Assembly: GCF_001430825.1 (NCBI RefSeq)
Contig: NZ_CP010535.1
Coordinates: forward strand, 538,501-602,500
Direction of reading: 5' to 3'
Origin: Sediminicola sp. YIK13
Lineage (GTDB): Bacteria; Bacteroidota; Bacteroidia; Flavobacteriales; Flavobacteriaceae
DNA length: 64,000 bases
Shown: positions 10,601-18,400 of the stretch, piece after piece
Numbering within the stretch: position 1 is the first letter of the stretch
How the letters are laid out: each line of letters starts with the position of its first letter
Notes under the pieces: generated by a model
Told to the model about the DNA's origin: nothing
Databases searched by the model: none
Seen by the model: only the letters and a program-made list of their open reading frames with translations
Made by a program: the position numbers and the translations under genes

Positions 10601-12149
10601 TTCCTCGGACGATATAGGGATAGCGGGTTATCTATGGGAATTCGGTGACGTGGTGGGAAGTACCTCCACGGATGCGGATACTAGTTTTGAATTCACAGAA
10701 GTAGGAGTGTACACGGTCACCTTGACCGTTACCGATGACGGTGGACTGACCAACTTGACCACTTTGGAGATCACGGTAAACACGCCCAACGGTGCGCCCG
10801 TGGCGGTGGCATCATCGGACGTTTCCATTGGCGATGCCCCCTTGACGGTAGCCTTCACAGGGAGCGGTTCCAAGGACGATATAGGGATAGCGAGTTATTT
10901 ATGGGAATTCGGTGACGTAGCGGGAAGCACCTCTACGGAAGCGGATCCCAGTTTCGAATTTACGGATCCAGGGGTGTACACGGTCACCTTGACCGTTGCC
11001 GACGATGGAGGCCTGACCAACTCGACCACTTTGGAGATCACGGTGAACACGCCCAACGGGGCACCCGTGGCGGTGGCATCATCGGACGTTTCCATTGGCG
11101 ATGCCCCCTTGACGGTAGCCTTCACAGGGAGCGGTTCCACGGACGATGTGGGGATAGCGAGTTATTTATGGGAATTCGGGGATGTAGCGGGAAGCACTTC
11201 CACGGAAGCGGATCCCAGTTTCGAATTTACGGATTCAGGGGTGTACGCGGTCACCTTGACCGTTACCGATGACGGTGGACTGACCGGCTCGACCACCTTG
11301 GAAATCACGGTGAATGACCCGGTCGATCCAAACAATAAAGCGCCGGTGGCTGCAATTACTGCCAATCCAATTAATGGTATCGCACCTTTGCCCGTACTCT
11401 TTAGTGCTGAAAATTCTACAGATGATAAAGGAATAGTACGATATGAGTGGGACTTTGATGATGGAACAACGTCTTCCATAAGGACCAATGGTTCAGCATT
11501 TAGCCATACGTTCACCCAAGCGGGTACTTACCAAGTAGTATTAACGGTAACCGATGAAGAAGGTTTAATAGGTACAGCTACGATGACGATAACCATATCT
11601 GAAACGAATTTGGCACCAAATGCCGTTGCCACCGCAACTCCCCTAGAAGGAAGCGCCCCCTTGGAAGTTGCTTTCGATGGATCTGCTTCCACGGATGATA
11701 TAGGGATAATCTCCTATACTTGGGATTTTGGAGATGGTACAACTTCAAATGAAACCAGTCCATCGCACACTTATGGATTTGCTGGTGAGTTCGATGTGGT
11801 ATTAACAGTTTCGGATGGAGAGTTTATGGATACAGCTGAAATTACTATTGTAATTATAGACAATGTCCCAACTGAAGTAGGGAATTTTGATGCCATGGCG
11901 GCTCTTAATCCTGTGGTTGATGGTATTGCTAACATAATTATGGTAAGTGAACCAATAGACGATTTTATAACCATTGTTTATTTACATGATGCCAGTGGTA
12001 GATATATTAGGGGTCATATTGCACAAACAATTTATGAAGCAGGAACTTATAAAATTCCAACGTATGGTTTAAGAAGTGGTATTTATTTTGTGACCTTATT
12101 GACAGAAAAAGGAGAGGCCTTAGGCTTGAAAATCATGGTGAACAATTAA
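4665..12149 (+). CDS. Giant secreted multidomain protein, copy 1 (beta-propeller, malectin, Kelch, eight PKD)
   Basis: This is a 2494-aa exported protein. The signal peptide is residues 1-28 (…GQLNA|Q). By sequence feel the order is: a glucose/sorbosone-dehydrogenase-like or PQQ-type propeller (about 30-580); an Asp-rich calcium-binding stretch (DMDDDDDGISDAMD, about 580-645); a beta-sandwich (650-890); a cadherin/Ig-like module in a cassette that differs from copy 2 (852-962); a malectin-type module (VVLYRVNSGG onward, 984-1163); an Ig-like module (1163-1259); Kelch repeats (1266-1576); a choice-of-anchor-like module (1580-1676); six nearly identical PKD domains; and two diverged PKD domains. 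The C-terminal 85 residues resemble a T9SS type A sorting domain but have ALNPVVDG where YPNP is usual, and end in MVNN. It is likely a surface adhesin or polysaccharide-binding protein. Catalytic activity of the propeller is unproven. Confidence 0.85.
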   Translation: MWHIYFRKKHYCYLFLIWLCLYVGQLNAQVNFTQGSLDFNGNVGIDLGTSMMFGPDGRLYVVEYKGSIKIFTIQRNGPGDYVVLDTEVLTQVHQIQNHNDDGSLYSGTTREKTGLTVAGTATNPVLYVTSSDVRVGGGSGGGNGDLGLDTNSGVITRFSWNGTSWDVVDLVRGLPRSEENHATNGLEFVSVGGRDYLIVASGGHTNAGAPSKNFAHLTEFALSAAILSVDLTMLNGMPVLNDNGRSYIYDLPTLDDPTRPNVNGITDRDAPGYNGIDVNDPWGGNDGLNQAMVVPGGPVQVFSPGYRNAYDLVVTDGGAVYVTDNGANGGWGGFPMNEGMSGTVTNDYDPSEPGSGSSSGGEAINNEDHLSLVTTDIQNYSFGSFYGGHPNPVRANPTGAGLYTTPSQSGISGAEFRTLIYDPSSPGPGFTDDPSKALPANWPPVQVANPEEGDWRGPGIDNPDGPEDSLVTIWDTNTNGIDEYTATNFNGAMKGNLIAGKSGGILWRVELKADGSLQALTQLANIGGVTTLGVTCNSDSDPFPGTIWAAPFDNTIKVLEPQDIVACLVPGDPGYDASADYDSDGYTNQDEQDNGTDPCNGGSQPNDFDKSAGAPLVSDLNDMDDDDDGISDAMDPFQLGDPNNGGSDAFALPVDNELFNGDGLGGYQGLGLTGLMNNGASGPNWLDWLDDRDNGPNPNDILGGAIGAMTMQMTSGTALGGSNTQEKGFQYGVQVDQNTGVFTVSSAITNFNDPLQLYGNTSAPNGELGIFIGDGTQSNYIKFVITKAGLTAQQEIDDLSQPPITLAIASGNRPNNGSTFYFVVDPSNGEVVLEYAFDGGARALLGTITAQGPVLDAIQQTGTDLAVGMIGTSNAPGVELEGTWDYLKVATNKPIITQNLPNLNRYIASPDENLDLSNFFDDDKGIDNLTFSVQFNSDPQIATSINGNIITLDYPSLLAISDITVRATDDDGLFVEQTFTVNVVDAPVVLYRVNSGGSVITAIDDNMDWGVDTPGNLSPYLLEPGTNNISSFPITSYTAEVDQGTTPLAIFQTERSDNLAGTPNMAYSFPVQESGKYEIRLYFGNGWSGTSQPGERIFDVSIEGIIFPKLNNLDLSGTYGHQVGTVIAHIVNVTDGSIDIEFLHDVVQNPIIRGIEILDTFDSQTPIYLDAITDQLSIEGEQLDGSLGITAVGGDGNLEYTALGLPPGVFIEPTNGQIGGTIGTGAALGSPYSVTITVDDSDNETNDAESIVFIWEVLDSAPSGASWFDKDENEGYTERHECSLVQAGDRFYLMGGKESTRTIDIYDYKTDSWTPLVDSAPANLHHFQATEYQGLIWVIGAFDGFGFPSEPPAASIWIFDPSTRLWIKGPDIPANRRRGAAGLVVHNDRFYIVGGNTIGHNGGYVSWFDEYDPATGTWTPLADAPHSRDHFHAAVIGDKLYAAGGRLSGGPEGTFKPLVPEVDVYDFTSGTWGALPSEQNIPTPRGGSATAVFDGKLVVIGGEVFDDMVYGTLTKDALKVTEQYDPSTGTWTRLADMNHERHGTQAIVSGDGIFILAGSHKVGGGTQKNMEYFGTDAPQGAPSIASTLSAPSSLEIGVGSSANFDIGVANGNVGVFVKSMQLSGPNANEFSIVSGGLTNGLIKPNTTHSVTVAFTGNVEGQTATLTLNYSNSDQQNITLVSSESINQFPVAVASANQNSGNSPLTVAFTGSGSTDDIGIASYLWEFGDVARSTSTEADPSFEFTDPGVYTVTLTVADDGGLTNSTTLEITVNTPNGAPVAVASSDVSSGDAPLTVAFTGSGSSDDIGIAGYLWEFGDVVGSTSTDADTSFEFTEVGVYTVTLTVTDDGGLTNSTTLEITVNTPNGAPVAVASSDVSSGDAPLTVAFTGSGSTDDIGIASYLWEFGDVAGSTSTEADPSFEFTDPGVYTVTLTVVDDGGLTNSTTLEITVNTPNGAPVAVASSDVSIGDAPLTVAFTGSGSSDDIGIAGYLWEFGDVVGSTSTDADTSFEFTEVGVYTVTLTVTDDGGLTNLTTLEITVNTPNGAPVAVASSDVSIGDAPLTVAFTGSGSKDDIGIASYLWEFGDVAGSTSTEADPSFEFTDPGVYTVTLTVADDGGLTNSTTLEITVNTPNGAPVAVASSDVSIGDAPLTVAFTGSGSTDDVGIASYLWEFGDVAGSTSTEADPSFEFTDSGVYAVTLTVTDDGGLTGSTTLEITVNDPVDPNNKAPVAAITANPINGIAPLPVLFSAENSTDDKGIVRYEWDFDDGTTSSIRTNGSAFSHTFTQAGTYQVVLTVTDEEGLIGTATMTITISETNLAPNAVATATPLEGSAPLEVAFDGSASTDDIGIISYTWDFGDGTTSNETSPSHTYGFAGEFDVVLTVSDGEFMDTAEITIVIIDNVPTEVGNFDAMAALNPVVDGIANIIMVSEPIDDFITIVYLHDASGRYIRGHIAQTIYEAGTYKIPTYGLRSGIYFVTLLTEKGEALGLKIMVNN
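4744..9671. repeat. Long direct repeat, copy 1 (two near-identical blocks around a diverged cassette)
   Basis: Bases 4744-7219 and 7551-9671 match 12493-14968 and 15300-17420 at a constant offset of 7749. In the first block two substitutions were noticed (4804 and 4872); the encoded proteins are otherwise identical through both blocks. The middle 331 bp (7220-7550) is diverged but has exactly the same length. Confidence 0.93.
9729..11330 (+). repeat. Six tandem 267-bp PKD-domain repeats
   Basis: Six units of exactly 267 bp (89 codons) begin at 9729, 9996, 10263, 10530, 10797 and 11064, each opening with PVAVAS and containing YLWEFGDV. Two sequence types alternate: type A (IASYLWEFGDVA, EADPSFEFTD) and type B (IAGYLWEFGDVV, DADTSFEFTE), in the order A-B-A-B-A-A. 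Confidence 0.95.
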
Positions 12150-12170
12150 ATAATTCAATTATTTTTTAGT

Positions 12171-12205
12171 GGCTAACATTAATTGGTTAGCCCTTTTGTT
12201 TTTTT
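12171..12205 (+). terminator. Rho-independent terminator after giant gene 1
   Basis: GGCTAAC (12171-12177) pairs with GTTAGCC (12186-12192) across an 8-base loop, followed by CTTTTGTTTTTTT. It lies 22 bp after the stop codon and separates the transcripts of the two giant genes. Confidence 0.85.
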
Positions 12206-12353
12206 ATAAAAAAATTAGTGTTTTTTCGATACTCCTTTTTTGTGCTTAATCGAAGAATAACGTCGATTAATCGGAATTACAATATAAATTTCTTAGTATT
12301 TTTACTATTGTTTTTATATTTAATCAGCATTATAAATGCACACCTATTTATAG

Positions 12354-12389
12354 TTAGTTCCCCAATTACTTTTAGTTCCCCAATAACTT
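12354..12389. repeat. 18-bp tandem duplication upstream of giant gene 2
   Basis: TTAGTTCCCCAATTACTT is followed directly by TTAGTTCCCCAATAACTT (17 of 18 identical), ending 18 bp before the start codon at 12408. It could be a regulator site pair or a slippage product. Confidence 0.7.
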
Positions 12390-12407
12390 TTTCTAACAAT
12401 ATAAGTT

Positions 12408-15400
12408 ATGGGAAACAACTACCTACAAAGAATCACGCTTTTCTTTTTGCCAATAATTTTCTTTTTGGGAATATTTGGTATTGCAAACACAAACGCCCAG
12501 GTAAATTTCACCCAGGGTTCCCTTGACTTCAATGGGAATGTTGGGATAGACCGTGGCACGTCCATGATGTTCGGTCCCGATGGCCGTCTCTATGTAGTGG
12601 AGTACAAGGGTTCCATAAAGGTCTTCACGATACAGCGCAACGGTCCCGGCGATTATGTGGTGCTGGATACTGAAGTCCTGACCCAGGTCCATCAGATTCA
12701 GAACCATAACGACGATGGCTCGTTATATTCTGGCACGACCAGGGAGAAGACGGGCCTCACGGTTGCCGGAACGGCCACCAATCCCGTGCTCTATGTCACT
12801 TCCAGCGATGTCCGTGTCGGTGGCGGCTCTGGTGGTGGCAATGGAGATCTTGGACTGGACACGAACTCGGGCGTCATCACCCGTTTTTCCTGGAACGGCA
12901 CTTCTTGGGATGTTGTCGATCTTGTCCGCGGGCTTCCCCGCTCGGAGGAGAACCATGCCACCAATGGCCTGGAATTCGTAAGTGTGGGGGGCAGGGACTA
13001 CCTGATCGTGGCCTCAGGGGGCCATACCAATGCAGGTGCCCCGTCCAAAAATTTTGCACACCTGACCGAATTTGCGCTATCTGCGGCCATTCTTTCGGTG
13101 GACCTGACCATGCTCAACGGCATGCCCGTTCTGAACGATAACGGCCGGAGTTATATATATGACCTCCCGACCCTGGACGATCCTACACGGCCCAATGTGA
13201 ACGGCATAACGGATCGTGACGCTCCGGGCTACAATGGAATAGATGTGAACGACCCTTGGGGGGGCAACGATGGCCTCAACCAGGCCATGGTGGTCCCTGG
13301 CGGGCCTGTGCAGGTGTTCTCTCCCGGGTACCGTAATGCCTACGATCTGGTGGTGACCGATGGCGGGGCAGTGTATGTTACCGACAATGGCGCCAATGGT
13401 GGCTGGGGCGGTTTCCCTATGAACGAGGGAATGTCTGGCACGGTTACCAACGATTATGACCCATCGGAGCCCGGCAGTGGCTCGTCCTCGGGAGGGGAGG
13501 CCATAAACAATGAGGACCACCTTAGCCTTGTGACCACCGATATACAGAACTACAGTTTTGGAAGTTTCTATGGGGGACACCCCAACCCTGTAAGGGCCAA
13601 CCCCACTGGGGCGGGCCTCTATACAACGCCCTCCCAGAGCGGTATCTCAGGAGCGGAGTTCAGGACCCTTATTTATGACCCGAGCAGTCCGGGCCCTGGG
13701 TTCACCGACGATCCGAGCAAGGCACTGCCTGCAAACTGGCCACCGGTGCAGGTGGCCAATCCGGAGGAAGGTGACTGGCGCGGCCCTGGGATTGACAATC
13801 CAGATGGCCCAGAGGACTCCCTGGTGACCATATGGGATACGAACACCAATGGCATTGACGAGTACACCGCTACCAACTTCAACGGGGCGATGAAGGGGAA
13901 CCTCATTGCCGGCAAGAGCGGGGGCATATTGTGGAGGGTGGAGCTAAAGGCAGATGGGAGCCTTCAAGCGCTCACGCAACTTGCCAATATAGGCGGGGTC
14001 ACCACTTTGGGGGTTACCTGTAACAGTGATTCGGATCCCTTTCCAGGCACGATATGGGCCGCCCCTTTTGACAATACCATTAAGGTGCTCGAGCCCCAGG
14101 ACATTGTGGCCTGTCTGGTTCCGGGCGATCCTGGTTACGATGCCAGTGCGGATTATGACAGTGATGGTTATACCAACCAGGACGAGCAGGACAATGGGAC
14201 GGATCCCTGTAACGGGGGTTCCCAGCCCAATGATTTTGACAAATCGGCCGGTGCTCCCCTGGTCTCGGACCTTAACGATATGGACGATGACGACGATGGC
14301 ATATCGGATGCCATGGACCCGTTCCAACTTGGTGATCCGAACAATGGGGGCAGTGACGCCTTTGCCCTGCCGGTGGACAACGAACTGTTCAACGGGGATG
14401 GGCTGGGGGGCTATCAGGGCCTTGGCCTTACGGGGCTGATGAACAATGGGGCTTCCGGCCCCAACTGGCTTGATTGGTTGGACGATAGGGACAATGGCCC
14501 TAACCCCAACGATATTTTGGGTGGGGCCATCGGGGCGATGACCATGCAGATGACCTCCGGGACGGCCCTGGGAGGATCCAATACCCAGGAGAAGGGCTTC
14601 CAGTACGGGGTACAGGTGGACCAGAATACGGGGGTCTTTACGGTTTCCAGTGCCATAACAAATTTCAACGATCCCTTACAGTTATACGGGAATACCAGTG
14701 CCCCGAATGGGGAGCTGGGGATATTCATAGGGGACGGAACCCAGTCAAATTATATAAAGTTCGTGATCACCAAAGCGGGACTTACGGCCCAACAGGAGAT
14801 AGATGATTTGTCCCAACCACCCATTACCCTAGCCATTGCTTCGGGAAACCGTCCCAATAACGGTTCTACATTTTATTTTGTGGTGGACCCTTCGAACGGG
14901 GAGGTGGTTCTGGAATATGCCTTCGATGGGGGGGCAAGGGCCCTACTGGGGACGATCACGGCCCAAGGGAACGTCCTGTCGGCCATCCAGCAAGCAGGGA
15001 CGGATCTGGCCGTGGGCATGATCGGCACGTCCAATGCCCCAGATGTGGAACTGGAAGGCACATGGGATTTTTTAAGGATCCAGAACGGTCAACCGTTCAT
15101 CGCACAGAAACTTCCCGATATGACTAGAAATATAGGTTCTGGGGACTATGAGTTCAACTTGAACGAATTTTTTGGGGACGACGGAGGTTTGGGTAACCTG
15201 GTCTTTACTGTTATTAACAATACTGATTCTCGGATAACGGCCTTTATAAATGGGAGTAAGCTCACTTTGGGCTTTCCCTCCATAGCGGCGGTTTCGGACA
15301 TTACCGTTCGAGCAACGGACGATGATGGTCTTTTTGTGGAACAGACCTTTACCGTTAATGTTGTTGATGCCCCGGTGGTACTGTACAGGGTAAATTCCGG

Positions 15401-18400
15401 TGGGAGTGTAATCACAGCGATAGACGACAATATGGATTGGGGTGTCGACACCCCGGGCAATTTATCCCCTTATTTGTTGGAACCGGGCACCAATAATATA
15501 TCAAGTTTTCCAATAACGAGCTATACGGCGGAGGTGGACCAGGGGACGACACCGCTGGCTATATTCCAGACCGAGCGCAGCGACAATTTAGCGGGGACGC
15601 CCAATATGGCCTATTCCTTTCCTGTTCAGGAAAGTGGAAAATATGAAATCCGGTTGTATTTTGGTAATGGTTGGTCTGGCACCTCCCAACCGGGAGAACG
15701 CATCTTTGACGTTTCAATTGAGGGTATAATATTCCCTAAATTAAACAATCTTGATCTTTCCGGTACCTATGGCCATCAGGTGGGCACTGTGATCGCCCAT
15801 ATCGTGAACGTGACCGATGGCTCTATAGATATTGAGTTTTTGCACGATGTGGTTCAAAACCCAATAATAAGGGGAATCGAAATATTGGATACATTTGATT
15901 CCCAAACACCGATATATTTGGATGCCATTACTGATCAACTAAGTATTGAGGGAGAGCAATTGGATGGAAGCTTGGGGATTACTGCAGTGGGAGGTGACGG
16001 CAATTTGGAGTATACGGCCTTGGGACTTCCCCCAGGGGTGTTCATTGAACCCACCAATGGGCAGATCGGAGGGACCATAGGTACGGGCGCGGCATTGGGC
16101 AGCCCATACAGTGTCACTATTACTGTGGACGATAGCGACAATGAAACCAATGATGCGGAAAGTATTGTTTTTATATGGGAAGTTCTGGACAGTGCCCCCA
16201 GTGGTGCCAGCTGGTTCGACAAGGACGAAAACGAGGGGTATACCGAGCGCCATGAGTGCTCGTTGGTACAGGCCGGAGATAGATTTTACCTTATGGGGGG
16301 CAAGGAAAGCACCCGGACCATAGATATTTATGATTACAAGACGGATTCATGGACGCCATTGGTGGATTCGGCCCCTGCGAATCTCCACCATTTCCAGGCC
16401 ACCGAGTACCAGGGCCTGATCTGGGTGATAGGCGCGTTTGACGGCTTTGGGTTCCCTTCCGAGCCACCGGCCGCATCGATATGGATCTTCGATCCCTCGA
16501 CACGGCTATGGATCAAGGGTCCCGATATCCCAGCCAACAGGAGACGGGGTGCGGCGGGACTGGTGGTCCACAACGATAGGTTCTATATAGTGGGGGGCAA
16601 CACCATAGGCCACAACGGGGGCTATGTGAGCTGGTTCGACGAGTACGACCCGGCAACGGGTACCTGGACCCCATTGGCGGATGCGCCACATTCAAGGGAC
16701 CATTTCCATGCAGCGGTTATCGGTGACAAGCTCTATGCCGCCGGGGGACGATTGTCCGGTGGGCCCGAGGGCACTTTCAAGCCCTTGGTCCCGGAAGTGG
16801 ACGTTTACGACTTTACCTCCGGTACATGGGGGGCACTGCCATCGGAGCAGAACATACCCACGCCCAGGGGCGGATCGGCCACAGCTGTTTTCGATGGCAA
16901 GTTGGTGGTCATCGGGGGAGAGGTATTCGACGATATGGTTTACGGTACATTGACCAAAGATGCCCTTAAGGTAACGGAACAGTACGACCCGTCCACGGGG
17001 ACATGGACCCGGTTGGCGGACATGAACCATGAGCGCCACGGGACCCAGGCAATAGTATCGGGCGATGGCATCTTCATTTTGGCAGGCTCTCATAAAGTCG
17101 GGGGGGGCACCCAGAAGAACATGGAGTACTTTGGCACGGATGCCCCACAGGGCGCTCCAAGTATTGCCAGTACTTTATCGGCACCATCCTCTCTGGAAAT
17201 AGGTGTGGGGTCATCGGCCAATTTTGACATTGGTGTTGCCAACGGAAATGTAGGGGTGTTTGTGAAATCAATGCAGCTATCCGGACCAAACGCCAATGAA
17301 TTCAGTATTGTTTCCGGTGGGCTTACCAATGGTTTGATAAAGCCAAACACAACCCATTCCGTCACGGTTGCCTTTACAGGAAACGTTGAAGGGCAAACTG
17401 CAACACTTACCTTAAATTATGGTACATCGTCCTCCATTTCAATTTCATTAAATAGTTCAGTCAATCCTAATACGAATACCTCTCCTACGGCCGTAGCCGG
17501 CACCATGAGTCCGACCAGTGGTGATGCCCCGTTGAGCGTGGATTTTGATGGCAGTGGCTCAAATGATCCGGAGGACGGAACGGTATTGAGCTACGACTGG
17601 GATTATGGTGACGGTGTTGGAACGTCGGCCCTTGCAGATCCGCCTCCCTATACTTATAACACAACAGGCACCTACAATGCGATCCTTACCGTTACGGACA
17701 GTGGTGGCTTGCAGGATACGGACAATGTGACCATTCAAGTAAATGATCCAAACCAGAACGGAGTAATAAGTTTTACCCTTGTAGATGCGGACCTGGATGT
17801 GGATATCCCTGAAACCTTGTCAAACAACCAACAGATCAACGTTTCTACTACCCAAGGTAAGACCCTAAGTATTCGGGCCAATACGAACCCCGCAACGGTG
17901 GGGAGTGTCCGTTTAACATTATCTGGCCCTGTGAACAACGGTCGTACCGAGAATGTGGCACCCTATGCACTGTTAGGTGACAGCAGTGGCAATTATTTAG
18001 GCGTGCCATTTCCATTGGGCAACTATACCATTACCGCAACGGCCTATAGTGGCTCCAGTCTCAGCGGTACAAACCTTGGTACATTATCGGTGATGTTCTC
18101 AATTGTGGATCAGGGAGGGGGCAATTTTCCCCCGACAGCTGTAGCTGATGCGACGAGTCCGACCAGTGGTGATGCCCCGTTGAGCGTAGATTTTGATGGC
18201 AGTGGTTCCAATGACTCCGAGGATGCGGCATCGGATTTGATCTATGCCTGGAATTTTGGCGACGGTGTAGGAGTCTCCGCCATTGCAGATCCACCTCCCT
18301 ATACCTATAATACACCAGGCACCTACAATGCAATCCTTACCGTTACGGACACTGGAGGCTTACAAGATTCGGACAATATAAGCATACAAGTAAATAACTC

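Noticed and set aside
9729-11330. Regular repeats as a CRISPR array
   Set aside because: The units are 267 bp, fully coding, without short repeat-spacer structure or cas genes.
12218-12526. 102-codon plus-strand frame before giant gene 2
   Set aside because: It overlaps the signal peptide of the giant gene in another frame and has no independent support.
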